Source of the DNA: Adhaeribacter rhizoryzae
GTDB taxonomy: Bacteria; Bacteroidota; Bacteroidia; Cytophagales; Hymenobacteraceae
DNA: 64,000 nucleotides
NCBI RefSeq assembly: GCF_008629685.1
Contig: NZ_VWSF01000009.1
Coordinates: forward strand, 153,802 to 217,801
Direction of reading: 5' to 3'
This document shows, piece by piece, positions 1 through 9,959 of the stretch (positions are counted from its first letter, which is position 1; each line of letters begins with the position of its first letter). A program made the position numbers and the translations under genes. The notes beneath the pieces were generated by a model. It was given only the letters and a program-made list of their open reading frames with translations. It made no database searches and had not been told where the DNA came from.

Positions 1-3000
1 TTTTATTTGCCGCAGCGCCGTGGCCGTAATGTACATCGTGGGTAAATATTCGTCTTTAATGGGTAGCGTGAGCGAAGCGGCTTTCTTATCGGTTTGAAGG
101 TAATGATAACTCATTACGCCGTCGCGCTCTACGGTTACCAATATTTTGCCGGCAAAAGGCGCTTTAAATAATATTTTGGCTTCTTCCCCGACTTCATACG
201 ACGTTTTATCCAGCGAAATATCTACTTCACCTTCGTTGTTTACTTCAAACGAGGTACTTTCGGTATCGCCCCAGCCGTAGGCGTAGAACTTTTGGGCCAC
301 GTAGTTAAAAGCGCCCGGCCGCATTACCCTAATTTCGTATTCGCCGGAAGAAACCGGCGTAAAATTAAAGGTGGTGCCGCTGGCCGGAATAGTTAAAATT
401 TTGCTGCTGATAATGTTTTCCTTGCGCTGCGATTTGTAACCGTACCGCTCCACGGACCGCTCAATGACAGATTCGTAGGTAAACCGCACCAGTTGCACCC
501 GTACCGGAGCAGTGATGGGTTTACCGCTTTGATTAACCGCCAGCAACGGAATGCGCATGGCTTGCCGGGTACTCACGTATTCATCAAAATTTTTAATGCC
601 GTAAAAAGCGGCCTGCGTGCTCACCTCGAACTTGCTCAGGCGGTTTACCGGTCGGCCGGTTTCATCGAAAACCGTGGTGTACACAGCGCCATCCAGCAGA
701 CCAATATCCTGGTAGCCGGTAAGGACAAACGTTTCCCGGCCCTGCCCCTGCGCATCCGTTTGGCCCTGGCGTACGCTATTCTGAATATCTACCGATCCGG
801 CCGTTACAATATCAAAGGTATAATCAGGGTGATTTTTCGGTTCAAAAACCTTCTTTTTCAGGCTAAGCTGCAGTTCGTAATTACGACCAACCGCCGGCGG
901 ACCAAATAAATTATACGCTGTAAAGCTGGCTACTAAACTATCCGGGGCTTTAAAAATGGTCTTGTTGAGGGTAGGCGTTACTTTCAGGCGGTCGGGCATA
1001 AACTCTTCCACGCCAATTTTACTACTGTTTAGCAGCACATCGTTGCCCGAATAAACCTCTAAAGTATAAGTACCGGTTACGGTAGTCGTGGGCAGCTCGA
1101 ACGTAAATTCGCAAGCACCCTGGGCGTTTAGTTTACCTTTCAGGCTCCGGAATTCTTTGCCGGTAGGCAGCAGCATTTTTATTTTAACCGGCAACCCTGC
1201 TACGGTTTTCCACTCCGGTGTCCGGATAACGGTATTTACATGCACCACATCGCCGGGGCGGTACAGGTTGCGGTCGCCGTAAATGAAAGCATCGTACGGA
1301 ATACTGTTCAGGCGCTTGCCGCCCACTTCAAACCGCGAGGTATTTACCTGGGTCTGGCTGTAAGGCAAATACGTAAAATCCTGGCCCAGCCGCGCAGTAA
1401 TCATGCCTACCTTAAAATCGGGAGCCGTTTTGTCTATGTCGGTAAAGCGAGCTACGCCGTCCTGGTTGGTGGTGGTTTTATAAATTACCTGGTTGCTGGT
1501 ACTGATAAACCGCACCTCAACATTAGATTGTACTTTGGCATCCCGGATAGAGTTCGCAAATACCAGCACCTCGTTCCGGCCCTGCTTCGCAATTAAACCA
1601 ATATCCGAAACCGAAATAATTTTAGAATCGCCGAGCCATTTTTTATCGGTGCTGGTAACCGTGAGTACGTACAAGCCTTTGAATTCGCTGTCGAAATCCA
1701 GGTCGTTCAGGCTTAAATTCAGGAAGTAGGCGTTGCCTTGTTTTTGCAGACTTTTGGTGTCGTACTCGCGCTCAAAAATAGTGTTGCCGTTGGTTTCGTC
1801 TACCGGGTAATAGCTCCACTCGTTGTATTCGTCGGCTTCTTCGTCGTAGTGGCCGTTGTACTGCTTGCCTTCGCGCAATACCCGCAAAATATTGTTTTCG
1901 TAAACCCGGCCAATGCTTACTTTCAGGCGCGGCACCTCAACTACGTTCAGGGCAATATTTCGGGCACCCTGGCTGCTCAGATAAATGCTTTTACTATTTA
2001 CAAAACTGATGCCCGCCCGCACCGCCGCAAACGAAACCGAATGGGTGTAATCCTTGCCCAGTTTAGCACCTTCCAGGCCGGTCAGGTTTTTAGAGATGGT
2101 TAGGGTGTAGGTATTGGCCTGCGGAATAGCGCCTTTCAACACAAAACCGCCTTCCTGTTCTTCCAGGCTAAAACTTACCCGCGGTTCTAATTTTATCTGT
2201 TCGTACAAATTATCCATGCGCACGGGTTGGGTAGTAGCCACAAAAATCTGTTCCTGCCCCTCCACCACGCTGGCCGTTACTTCCGATACCTGCAAATATT
2301 GCCGGCTAGGCAGTAATATTTCTTGCTCCAGTACTTGGTTGGTGCGGTACGCGCTGCCGGGTGTAGTTAAACCAGAACTGATTTTAACCCGGATGGGCGT
2401 GGCATCGCGGTTGGTATTAACCACATTTTTTAACTTAACCGCAATGTTTTTGCCATTTGCCGTTACGAGTTCTACGGGTACTTCTTTAGCACCCTGGTAC
2501 ACATGCAAATTATTTTGTAAGGCGGTTAAAGTTACCGGGTAATTAAAAGTCAGGCCCAAACGAGCTTCCAGTTGGTTAATATTGTTATCACTTTTGGTCC
2601 AGTAAGCTTTGGCATCGGCTAAGTTCAGGTACGGCGTATGGAACCGAAAAATCTTATCGGTAGCAATTTTATATTTTTTCTCGCTGTGCCGCAGGAGTTC
2701 GGGGGATAGTTCGGCCTGAAAACTGGTGCTAGGGGCAAAAGGCTGCAGCGGTGAGAAAACCAGTTCGTTCGGGGCGGTCCATTTATACCGGCCTTTTACC
2801 ACGGGCGTAAAGTTCAGATAGTTTATTGTATCCCATTCTTGTAAACGCGCTTCCGACACCAAGGCTTTATCGAAGGTAAAAACCAGGTTTTGCTCTTGTT
2901 CAATCTCTTCGGTAAAGTTTTTATGTTCTACCCGAAGTTCGTCACTTTTACCCCGGCAGCCTGCAATCATACAGGTTAAACTAAGTAGCGAAATTAATAA

Positions 3001-3036
3001 AAGCAGGGTAGCGGAAAAGGGTTTACGGACATCCAT
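1..3036 (-). CDS. alpha-2-macroglobulin family lipoprotein (C-terminus outside window)
   Basis: Open without a stop from the ATG at 3036 to the window edge, giving 1012 residues of a longer protein. The N-terminus is a hydrophobic signal ending in a lipobox (IAGC, Cys27), so it is probably anchored to a periplasm-facing or outer membrane. Around residues 583-596 it reads YGDRNLYRPGD followed by VHVNTVIR, the hallmark of the MG2 domain of bacterial alpha-2-macroglobulins; beta-rich MG-like segments lie on both sides. Family members are usually 1800-2000 residues, so roughly half is seen and the thioester or bait region cannot be judged. Known role of the family: trapping of foreign proteases, often next to penicillin-binding protein 1C. 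Nothing in the window confirms that partner. Confidence 0.85.
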   Translation of the reverse strand, partial: MDVRKPFSATLLLLISLLSLTCMIAGCRGKSDELRVEHKNFTEEIEQEQNLVFTFDKALVSEARLQEWDTINYLNFTPVVKGRYKWTAPNELVFSPLQPFAPSTSFQAELSPELLRHSEKKYKIATDKIFRFHTPYLNLADAKAYWTKSDNNINQLEARLGLTFNYPVTLTALQNNLHVYQGAKEVPVELVTANGKNIAVKLKNVVNTNRDATPIRVKISSGLTTPGSAYRTNQVLEQEILLPSRQYLQVSEVTASVVEGQEQIFVATTQPVRMDNLYEQIKLEPRVSFSLEEQEGGFVLKGAIPQANTYTLTISKNLTGLEGAKLGKDYTHSVSFAAVRAGISFVNSKSIYLSSQGARNIALNVVEVPRLKVSIGRVYENNILRVLREGKQYNGHYDEEADEYNEWSYYPVDETNGNTIFEREYDTKSLQKQGNAYFLNLSLNDLDFDSEFKGLYVLTVTSTDKKWLGDSKIISVSDIGLIAKQGRNEVLVFANSIRDAKVQSNVEVRFISTSNQVIYKTTTNQDGVARFTDIDKTAPDFKVGMITARLGQDFTYLPYSQTQVNTSRFEVGGKRLNSIPYDAFIYGDRNLYRPGDVVHVNTVIRTPEWKTVAGLPVKIKMLLPTGKEFRSLKGKLNAQGACEFTFELPTTTVTGTYTLEVYSGNDVLLNSSKIGVEEFMPDRLKVTPTLNKTIFKAPDSLVASFTAYNLFGPPAVGRNYELQLSLKKKVFEPKNHPDYTFDIVTAGSVDIQNSVRQGQTDAQGQGRETFVLTGYQDIGLLDGAVYTTVFDETGRPVNRLSKFEVSTQAAFYGIKNFDEYVSTRQAMRIPLLAVNQSGKPITAPVRVQLVRFTYESVIERSVERYGYKSQRKENIISSKILTIPASGTTFNFTPVSSGEYEIRVMRPGAFNYVAQKFYAYGWGDTESTSFEVNNEGEVDISLDKTSYEVGEEAKILFKAPFAGKILVTVERDGVMSYHYLQTDKKAASLTLPIKDEYLPTMYITATALRQIK

Positions 3037-3246
3037 AATTTAGTTGGAGAGGGTAAAAAGGCCGGATTTGCTGTTTTAAATGTAGAAATATTCTGGATTT
3101 AAAACGTGGAGAAGGTATACTTTATTTCTGCTATATTTATTGCTAATTTAGGTTTGGACACAAACCAAAGGACGTACTTATTTTAGGAAATTGTATAAAT
3201 CCTGAAGCATTATTTTTCGTAAATTCGATTAAATGTTGGTTGAAAA

Positions 3247-3483
3247 ATGAAAACAGAGTCATATAATATTTCACTAAGCTTTAAGCAAATTCTTGAATTG
3301 GTTCGTCAATTACCTAAAAGCCAGAAAATTAAATTATCGAAAGAACTAGAGAAAGAAGCTGTTGACACTAAACTTTCTAAAATACTTAATGCTTTTCGTA
3401 CTGAAGACTTGTCACCAGATCTTATCGACGAAGAGGTGGAATTAGTAAGACAGGAACTTTATGCTAAATCCAAGAAAGATTAA
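3247..3483 (+). CDS. antitoxin of a PIN-type toxin-antitoxin pair
   Basis: A 78-residue, highly charged, helical protein (rich in Lys and Glu) with no signal peptide. I do not recognise a named DNA-binding fold from the sequence. The last 23 bases overlap the start of the PIN-domain gene in another frame, the usual translational coupling of antitoxin and toxin. The LSFKQILELVRQLPKSQK stretch near the N-terminus resembles short Bacteroidota antitoxins that pair with PIN toxins. Assignment rests mainly on size, charge and overlap. Confidence 0.7.
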   Translation: MKTESYNISLSFKQILELVRQLPKSQKIKLSKELEKEAVDTKLSKILNAFRTEDLSPDLIDEEVELVRQELYAKSKKD

Positions 3484-3880
3484 AGTAATATTTGATACCA
3501 ATATTTGGATTAGTTTTCTTATTGGAAAAAGATTAACCTCCTTAAAGCAGTATATCTCTACAGGCTTTATTCAGATAATTCTGACAGAACAGCTGATTAT
3601 GGAGATAGAATTAGTGACGCAAAGACCAAAACTTCAGAAATACTTCAATCAGGAACTTGTTCAGGAATTACTATCACTACTCGTGACTATTGGTAAAGTT
3701 TATAAAATAAAGCCAAAGTACAGCTTAAGCAGAGATGCAAAGGATAACTTTCTACTGGACTTAATTGACCGTTCGAAAGCAGATTACTTAGTTACTGGCG
3801 ATAATGACTTACTAGATTTAGGCAAATTCGGAACAGCCATAATTTTAACACCTAAGAAATTCGAAGAAGTTCTACAGTAA
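3461..3880 (+). CDS. PIN-domain ribonuclease toxin (COG1569-like)
   Basis: 139 residues with a PIN fold pattern: an N-terminal strand ending in FDTNIW (Asp12, Asn14), a central acidic helix, then SRDAKDNFLLDLIDRS and DYLVTGDNDLL at about residues 89-118, which supply the other metal-binding acids. Members of this family are putative toxin components with Mg-dependent RNase activity. The start lies inside the preceding antitoxin gene, so the two are probably one transcript. All expected acidic positions appear intact, unlike the two ParE-like toxins elsewhere in the window. The target RNA cannot be inferred. Confidence 0.85.
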   Translation: MLNPRKIKVIFDTNIWISFLIGKRLTSLKQYISTGFIQIILTEQLIMEIELVTQRPKLQKYFNQELVQELLSLLVTIGKVYKIKPKYSLSRDAKDNFLLDLIDRSKADYLVTGDNDLLDLGKFGTAIILTPKKFEEVLQ

Positions 3881-3958
3881 AGTCCAGCTCTAAGTATGCT
3901 ATTTCAGGAGTCAAAATCTAGATTATTCAGGATTAATAAATTCCATTGAGGAAAGTTA

Positions 3959-5908
3959 TTATTTCACCGGCACCAACCGGATAGCCTGACCGCCGCTAGC
4001 TTTCAGAACTGCCTTTATACTGTTCTTATTATTTACTACCTGCCTGGTGCCTTTTACGTGCGTACGGGTTTTAATTGCTGCGCCGCCGTCTTCGTAAATT
4101 TCAGCGGTATATTTCTTTCCTTTCTCCAGAAACGTTAGTGGTATTTGCAGGGTGCGGGCACTGTTGTTGGTGATGGTGCCAACGTACCACTCATCACCAC
4201 TCCGGCGGGCTACGGTTATGTATTGCCCGATTTCGCCTTGCAGCACTTTGGTTTCGTCCCAGGTGGTGGGCATGGTTTTCCAGAAGGTTAGTTCGGGTTC
4301 GCCTTGGTAGCGGCTGGGCGTATCGTACCAGTACAGCCATTGCAACGGACTGAAATAAACCACCGGTAAAGCCAACTGGTGCGTGGGTGTTGTTTTTAGT
4401 ACCCGCCCTTTAAAGCCAAATTCTTCGCGCTGAAAATAACAAAAAGTATAATCGGCGGGGCCGGCCAGGAAGCGGGTAAAAGGTAAAATAGTATTATGCG
4501 TGGCGTCCGGAAATTCTTCGTTACCCCGAATGCCTTCCTGCGTCATGAGGTTGGGATAAGTGCGGCTGAAACCAGTTGGGCGGTAATCGTCGTGAATATT
4601 AACCATTAAATTGTACTCGGCGCATTTTTTTACGGCATCGTGCAACCAGGTAGTCCAGCGGTGGGAGCCGGTATGCACAAAACCGAATTTAATGCCCGCT
4701 ACGCCCCAGCTTTTGTACAAAGGCAAAATAGCGTCTAGTTGCCGTTCCAGCGCCCGGTGGTTCACGTACAGGAAAACCCCGATATTTTTGCTTTTGGCGT
4801 AGCGGATGGCTTCCTGTAAATCCAGGTCGTTGTTAGGGTTGCGGCGCGGGTCTACGTTTACCTTGGTAGCATCCGAAGCTATTTCGTTTTCGTGGCCGTA
4901 CCAGCCGGCATCAAAATGAATATAGTCCAGGCCTTGCTGTACGGCAAAATCCACGAGAGATTTAGCCCCAGCGGTAGAGAGTGTTGTTTCGCGAATTACT
5001 TTACCTGGTTTAAGCCAACTGGTATTTTTTAGTTGGGATGGTAGATTCAGATTCAGAAATATAGCGTTATTTTGGAGTAAATCAGTTGCTTTTTCGGCTA
5101 CCATAATTACCCGCCAGGGCGTAGCAAAAGGAGTGGTTTCGAGTACCGTATCGTCCAGTTCGCTTACCAGTACATTGGGGGCTTGCAAGGCCAGTTTCAT
5201 GCGGGCATAGTTTACCATGGCAGCTTCGCCTACGCTGGCATATAATTTATTCGGTAACACCAGGGTAAGCGGCCGTTCGGTGGTTTCCTGCCACTTTTCT
5301 AAAGGTTGTAGTTTATATTCGGCCTGGGAGTGCGTAGCCGTATAAGCTTGGGTGCCGGCTGGTAAAACAAATTGGGTTGCTTCGCCGGTGATGTGAATAT
5401 TTTGCCAGGCGAGTTGCTCCGGAAAACGGTAACAAAAGGCCAGCCCTTCGTTATAGGCCCGCACCACTACCTGAAAATAGCGGTTTTGCTCAGCAGTAGG
5501 CTTCACATCCAGCACCAGTTCGCGGTAGTAATCCCGGATTATATTTTGTTCGCCGTAAACGGGTATCCAGGTAGTATCATGCGCAGCCGTATGGGTTTTT
5601 ATTATTTGCAGATCTTGCATAACCCGGGGCATATTTTTTAGCTGCAATTGCAACTTGCTATTATTTATTACGGCTTTCCCGGCGTAAGTTAAAGAATAGA
5701 CTAAGCCATTTTTATCGGCGGTTTGGGGCAAGGAAAAAGTTGCCACCAGCTTGCCATCCGGCGATTTTATTTCGGCTGTTGGAGCGGCGGTTTGCGCAAA
5801 ATTAATTTGGGGTAAAAATAAGATTAGCCACAGGCAAATAATTTGAGAGCCAATAAACCGGGCAGCATTATATGGGGGAAGCAACAGAAATAATGGCTTT
5901 TTTATCAT
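3959..5908 (-). CDS. glycoside hydrolase family 97, retaining (alpha-galactosidase-like) type
   Basis: About 649 residues with a signal peptide ending LPQINFAQ, an N-terminal beta-sandwich, a TIM barrel and a C-terminal beta domain, the GH97 architecture. The motif NIHDDYRPTGFSRTYPN (near residue 440) followed by EGIRGNEEFP matches the retaining branch, where an Asp after the His acts as nucleophile; inverting SusB-like enzymes have Gly there. The expected activity is therefore release of alpha-galactose rather than alpha-glucose, by family analogy. An in-frame ATG 22 codons upstream (5974) is possible, but the signal peptide is more natural from 5908. It diverges from the SGNH hydrolase gene at 6157. 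Confidence 0.88.
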   Translation of the reverse strand: MIKKPLFLLLPPYNAARFIGSQIICLWLILFLPQINFAQTAAPTAEIKSPDGKLVATFSLPQTADKNGLVYSLTYAGKAVINNSKLQLQLKNMPRVMQDLQIIKTHTAAHDTTWIPVYGEQNIIRDYYRELVLDVKPTAEQNRYFQVVVRAYNEGLAFCYRFPEQLAWQNIHITGEATQFVLPAGTQAYTATHSQAEYKLQPLEKWQETTERPLTLVLPNKLYASVGEAAMVNYARMKLALQAPNVLVSELDDTVLETTPFATPWRVIMVAEKATDLLQNNAIFLNLNLPSQLKNTSWLKPGKVIRETTLSTAGAKSLVDFAVQQGLDYIHFDAGWYGHENEIASDATKVNVDPRRNPNNDLDLQEAIRYAKSKNIGVFLYVNHRALERQLDAILPLYKSWGVAGIKFGFVHTGSHRWTTWLHDAVKKCAEYNLMVNIHDDYRPTGFSRTYPNLMTQEGIRGNEEFPDATHNTILPFTRFLAGPADYTFCYFQREEFGFKGRVLKTTPTHQLALPVVYFSPLQWLYWYDTPSRYQGEPELTFWKTMPTTWDETKVLQGEIGQYITVARRSGDEWYVGTITNNSARTLQIPLTFLEKGKKYTAEIYEDGGAAIKTRTHVKGTRQVVNNKNSIKAVLKASGGQAIRLVPVK

Positions 5909-6156
5909 GCCGGCCAAAATAAAAAATAAAACGGTAATTAACAGCTTTGTCATCGCACTTACTATTCCTGCCAATTTATTCCAGGTACAGCCAGTACATC
6001 GGGGCTTAAAGGTTATTTTTTAATAATTATAGAAACGTGCTGTAGAATTAGTATGCTTTAATCTTGAATCGTAGGCCGCTTTCCTTTATTTTACGTTTAA
6101 AGATGGTTCCGGGCCAATGCTGCTGTGGTTTCACCTCCTAACCTTCACCAATAATT

Positions 6157-7632
6157 ATGAGCATTAAGCTTTTTACCATCGGCGACAGCGTTGCCCAGGG
6201 ATTTATGTCGGGAGCGGCGGCCCGCACGGATTTAAGTTTTTCTACGCTGCTTGCCCGTAAGCTGAATTTAACCGATTACCAGTACCCAATTTGGGAGGCG
6301 GGCGGCTTGCCTTTAAACATGGAAGATGTATTGCGGGCTTTAAATAAACGGTACGGCAGTAATATTAGCGGGCTGGAGTGGCTAACTTTTTTACCGACGG
6401 TGAATAAGGTAATTGATACCAGCGAAGAATATTACGAGCGCGGACCCGGGCGGGCCAATTTACCTTATCCGGGTAAAGTAAATTATTTCCATAACGTAGC
6501 GGCCCGGGGTTTCGACGTAACCGACTCCTGGAAAGTAACGCCCGAAGTAGCTTGGAATAATATTCAGAACGCCGTGCCGCAAAAGGGCGACGACCAATTT
6601 TTGGCCGTGGCCGATGCCTCGCTTTACCGCACCGCCCTGAAAGTTTTAAGTCCGGCTTTAACCCGCACGGCTACCGGCGCTTTTAAGCAAAATTTTTCGC
6701 AGTTAGATTGGCTGAAGTATCATAGCCAGAAAGAAGGTGTAGAAAATGTATGCTTGTGGCTGGGCGGCAATAATGCGCTGGGCACCATCGTGGATTTACA
6801 AATCAGGCAAACGCCCGGCGACAAAAGCCCTATTACCAAAACCCACAACGAAAAAGTAGCCAATCGCTGGAACCTCTGGCATCCTACGGATTTTGCCGTG
6901 GAATACGAAGAAATGCTGCAGCGGGTGCATACCATTATGAGTAATCAGTCTGAACAAACCGACTGGAAGGTATTTCTAGGCAACGTGCCGCTGGTAACCA
7001 TTGCGCCGCTGGCCAAAGGTGTTGGCCCCACCACCCACATTCCGGGCAAAGGCACTTATTATAAATATTATACCTACGTACCCTTCGACGAAGATTTTGC
7101 CGTAAAAACCGGTCGCCATTTAAACTTGCAACAGGTGCTGCATATTGACGATTGCATACGCGAGTACAATATTATTATTAACCGCCTGGTAACCCAATTT
7201 AACCAGTTAGCCGGCGGCAAACCGCGTTATTTTGTGGTAGATATTGCGAGTGCACTAGAAAATATGGCCTGGAAACGGAACGATGCGCAACCTACTTATG
7301 AATTCCCGGAATATTTTAAGTTTGTTTACCCCAAAGTAGATACCAAATATTACCACGCCGACAAAGAAGGGCAGTTAAAGCAGGGCGGCATTTTTAGTCT
7401 GGATGGCGTACACCCCTCGGCTATTGGGCAAGGCCTGGTAGCTACCGAATTTATAAAAGTAATGCGCGCCGCCGGCTTAAACCAACTCACCCCTTTTACC
7501 GACCAGGAGTGGTCGCAAATATTTAAAAGCGATACTTTGTACTCCCGGCCTATTTCGCTGATGGGTGAAATTTATGAGCATACCGATTTGGCAGAATTTC
7601 TGGTAAAGGCAATCCGGTTTTTACACCGGTAA
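6157..7632 (+). CDS. SGNH/GDSL-type hydrolase
   Basis: 491 residues. Block I is FTIGDSVAQGF (Ser11 as nucleophile), an LGGNN block lies near residue 203, and DGVHPSAIG near residue 416 supplies the Asp-His pair, so the SGNH catalytic set is complete. There is no signal peptide, so the product looks cytoplasmic, which is unusual for polysaccharide esterases of this superfamily. Length is well above the usual 200-250 residues because of a long insert between blocks I and III. Substrate unknown: an acyl ester or lipid is expected for the superfamily. It stands alone, divergent from GH97. Confidence 0.8.
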   Translation: MSIKLFTIGDSVAQGFMSGAAARTDLSFSTLLARKLNLTDYQYPIWEAGGLPLNMEDVLRALNKRYGSNISGLEWLTFLPTVNKVIDTSEEYYERGPGRANLPYPGKVNYFHNVAARGFDVTDSWKVTPEVAWNNIQNAVPQKGDDQFLAVADASLYRTALKVLSPALTRTATGAFKQNFSQLDWLKYHSQKEGVENVCLWLGGNNALGTIVDLQIRQTPGDKSPITKTHNEKVANRWNLWHPTDFAVEYEEMLQRVHTIMSNQSEQTDWKVFLGNVPLVTIAPLAKGVGPTTHIPGKGTYYKYYTYVPFDEDFAVKTGRHLNLQQVLHIDDCIREYNIIINRLVTQFNQLAGGKPRYFVVDIASALENMAWKRNDAQPTYEFPEYFKFVYPKVDTKYYHADKEGQLKQGGIFSLDGVHPSAIGQGLVATEFIKVMRAAGLNQLTPFTDQEWSQIFKSDTLYSRPISLMGEIYEHTDLAEFLVKAIRFLHR

Positions 7633-7649
7633 GTGCTGTGAGCGGTTAA

Positions 7650-8060
7650 TTATAGAAATGGCAGAAAGAGGGCATAAATTAATAAGCCGCAAGAGGTAAA
7701 AATATAAGCCATAATTAATGCGCCGCCTACCCGACGTTCATCAGAACTTTCATTTTTATAATCAATTAAGGTTTGTTCTATTTGGTGTTGCCGCAACTTA
7801 TACCAGCCGTACACGCCCACCGGAACAGTTACGCCCAAAAAGAATACAATAATGCGGTTAAGCCATTTATCCTGCCATAACAAGGCGCCTAATTGGTTAT
7901 TCACTAACTGAATAAAAATAAAGTACACCGATATAGAATTAAGAATTAACAGCAGTACTAACGTGAAATAGGCCGCGCGTTCGGCACTGGCAGAAATTGG
8001 CCCGGCGGTGTTATTTGCTTCCCGGATGCGGTAATAAAAATAATAGAAGAAGTTAAGCAT
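7650..8060 (-). CDS. hypothetical three-helix membrane protein
   Basis: 136 residues from the ATG at 8060 (a TTG two codons upstream is less likely). Three hydrophobic segments are visible, at about residues 28-53, 68-84 and 113-135, separated by a charged cytoplasmic-type stretch (KLRQHQIEQTLIDYKNESSDER). I recognise no family. It is convergent with the SGNH hydrolase gene, with only 17 bases between the stops. Codon use resembles its neighbours, so the gene is probably real. Confidence 0.6.
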   Translation of the reverse strand: MLNFFYYFYYRIREANNTAGPISASAERAAYFTLVLLLILNSISVYFIFIQLVNNQLGALLWQDKWLNRIIVFFLGVTVPVGVYGWYKLRQHQIEQTLIDYKNESSDERRVGGALIMAYIFTSCGLLIYALFLPFL

Positions 8061-8190
8061 TGGCAATATTGTACGGTTATTGGGCCACTAAACAGCGTAT
8101 TTCTAACGGTTATAATTGCTAATCGGGTTTTATAGAAGAAACGATGCTGCAAGTGCACCTACGTTTAAATGCAGCTAAATGGTTAGGCAA

Positions 8191-8214
8191 CAAAAAAGCC
8201 CGGATAAACCGGGC
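8191..8214 (-). terminator. intrinsic terminator
   Basis: On the minus strand GCCCGG-TTTAT-CCGGGC is followed by a run of six T. It would end transcription coming from the serine hydrolase direction, although about 450 bases separate it from that stop codon. The opposite strand has only a broken T-rich tail. Confidence 0.6.
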
Positions 8215-8450
8215 CTTCCGCTTTCTTTTTCATAGTATATCTTGACCAGGGCAGGTACATTAACCAAGAACTTAGCAACCGTTAATTCAACTTTACCATG
8301 TTCTTAATATTTCTGGCTAATGCTGTTACAAAGATGTACCGGCCAATTGCCTAAATCAATTTTATTTGGGTAAGCGACCGGATTTTACCGATGAACAAAC
8401 TAAAATCTGTCTTGAACAGCTACTAATGCTGGTTTACCTAATAATGAAGT

Positions 8451-8576
8451 TGTTTAGTATTTCTGTTTCGAACAGATTTTGGTGCCATTGGTGGTGTTAT
8501 CACCACCAATTCGAAAGCTTCTGCCAAACTACTTGCTGGTGCCTCCGCAGCAAGGGCAAAGGTTCTTCCAATTTAA
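8451..8576 (+). pseudogene. gene relic, copy 1 (no recognised family)
   Basis: Read from 8451, the frame gives about 41 codons ending at TAA 8574-8576 and containing the segment GAIGGVITTNSKASAKLLAG. The same segment, with synonymous and conservative changes, occurs at 47806-47949. Here the frame has a stop just upstream and no plausible start, so it looks like the C-terminal stub of a lost gene. The remainder of the gap 8067-8669 holds only the terminator at 8191-8214 and no other structure that I can see. Confidence 0.5.
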
Positions 8577-8669
8577 TAATGCTAAACAGCTTCAATTTAA
8601 TATTTGATTAGTCGAGCGACTCACAGCAGTTAAATATCAGCTACAAGCTCAGAAATCACCCAAAATATT

Positions 8670-9959
8670 TTAAGGCAAATTTAAGTCCGTAATGGCTTGG
8701 TAAACCTGCGCCCGGAATTTATCGCTGAGATTGCCGTAGCTGTTGGGGGTTTTCTGGGTGTATAACAACGCTACAATGCCGTTGGTGGGGTCTACCCAGT
8801 AAGTAGTGCCAAAGTAACCGCCCCAATCAAAACTGCCTTCGGGTATGCCAAACTTAGCCGAACTTTTGGCTGTGGTAATGCCAAAGCCTAAGCCAAATTT
8901 ATTATCGCCCTGATTTACTTCGCCAATCTGGTTGGTAGTCATTAGTTTTACCGTAGCCGGGCCAAGTAATCGTTTGCCATTGTATTCGCCGCCATTCAGG
9001 AGCATCTGCAAAAATATAGCGTAATCGTAAGTCGTAGAAGATAAGCCGGCTCCACCCGAAAAATAGGTCCCTTTAACATTTGGATAATCCGGTCCTGCAC
9101 CTAAGCGAGCTTTGGCTTTTATCGTGTTTTTGCCGGCATCTTCGGCGTACAAAATAGCCAAGCGGTTATGTTTTTCGGCGGGCAGATAAAAGTAAGTATC
9201 TTTCATACCCAGCGGTTCGAAAATCCGCTTCTGAAAATACACGTCCAACGGCTGACCCGATAATATTTCGATGAGATAACCCAGTACATCCGTGCTCAGG
9301 CCATAGGTAAACCGTTCGCCGGGCTGGTGCATTAAGGGCAAAGTGCCCAAGGCATTCATGGCATCGGCGAGTTTAGCGTTGGGCGTACCAATTCCGCTGG
9401 AGATGTGGTGTTTGGCGTAAATAGCACTGGCTTCTTTGGTGCCTATAGCGGGATAACCAATGCCCGAAGTATGGGTAAGCAACTGCCGGATGGTAACTTC
9501 CTGGCGCGCGGGCACGGTGGTAAAACTGCTGTCTTGGGGGTTAAATTTAGCCAGTACCTTTGGGTTGCGGAAAGCTGGAATATATTTAGAAATGGGCTCG
9601 TCTAACAAAAACTTACCTTCTTCATAAAGCATCATCAGGCCAATACTGGTAATGGCTTTGGTTTGGGAAGCAACGCGCATAATGGCATCGCGCTTCAGCG
9701 GCGTTTTGGTATCTGTATCGTTCAGGCCAACGGCTTTGTGGTAAACAATTTTGCCGTTACGCGCAATCAGGGCAATAGCACCCGGCACATAATTTTTAGC
9801 TGCATATTCTTCTAAAACCCGGTCCAGGCGCTGCAGCCTTTCGGTGCTCATACCCACGGTTTCGGGCTTGGCTTCCTGTAATACCGGTGTTTTAATTTTT
9901 TGGGCATAGGTAAAAATAAAACAGCACGAAAAAACCAGCGAAAGTAAAATGTGGCGCAT
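8670..9959 (-). CDS. serine hydrolase, class C beta-lactamase/PBP-like
   Basis: 429 residues with a signal peptide ending IFTYAQ, so exported. The catalytic SxxK is S98-Q-T-K101, the tyrosine motif is Y219-G-L-S, HTSG lies at 163-166 and a C-terminal GGYFGTTYW block stands where the KTG motif lies in the fold. This is the broad beta-lactamase/esterase/D-aminopeptidase superfamily (COG1680). The nonstandard YxxS rather than YxN argues for an esterase or peptidase rather than a true antibiotic-hydrolysing enzyme. It is monocistronic, with about 350 bases of divergent spacer before the next gene. Confidence 0.85.
   Translation of the reverse strand: MRHILLSLVFSCCFIFTYAQKIKTPVLQEAKPETVGMSTERLQRLDRVLEEYAAKNYVPGAIALIARNGKIVYHKAVGLNDTDTKTPLKRDAIMRVASQTKAITSIGLMMLYEEGKFLLDEPISKYIPAFRNPKVLAKFNPQDSSFTTVPARQEVTIRQLLTHTSGIGYPAIGTKEASAIYAKHHISSGIGTPNAKLADAMNALGTLPLMHQPGERFTYGLSTDVLGYLIEILSGQPLDVYFQKRIFEPLGMKDTYFYLPAEKHNRLAILYAEDAGKNTIKAKARLGAGPDYPNVKGTYFSGGAGLSSTTYDYAIFLQMLLNGGEYNGKRLLGPATVKLMTTNQIGEVNQGDNKFGLGFGITTAKSSAKFGIPEGSFDWGGYFGTTYWVDPTNGIVALLYTQKTPNSYGNLSDKFRAQVYQAITDLNLP

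Noticed and set aside
493..2542. Several long plus-strand frames in the first 3 kb
   Set aside because: They lie opposite one continuous minus-strand alpha-2-macroglobulin frame with clear domain motifs; they lack starts and family patterns.
8366..8611. 81-codon plus-strand frame
   Set aside because: Cys/Trp-rich chance composition; the shared remnant with 47.8 kb is in another frame.
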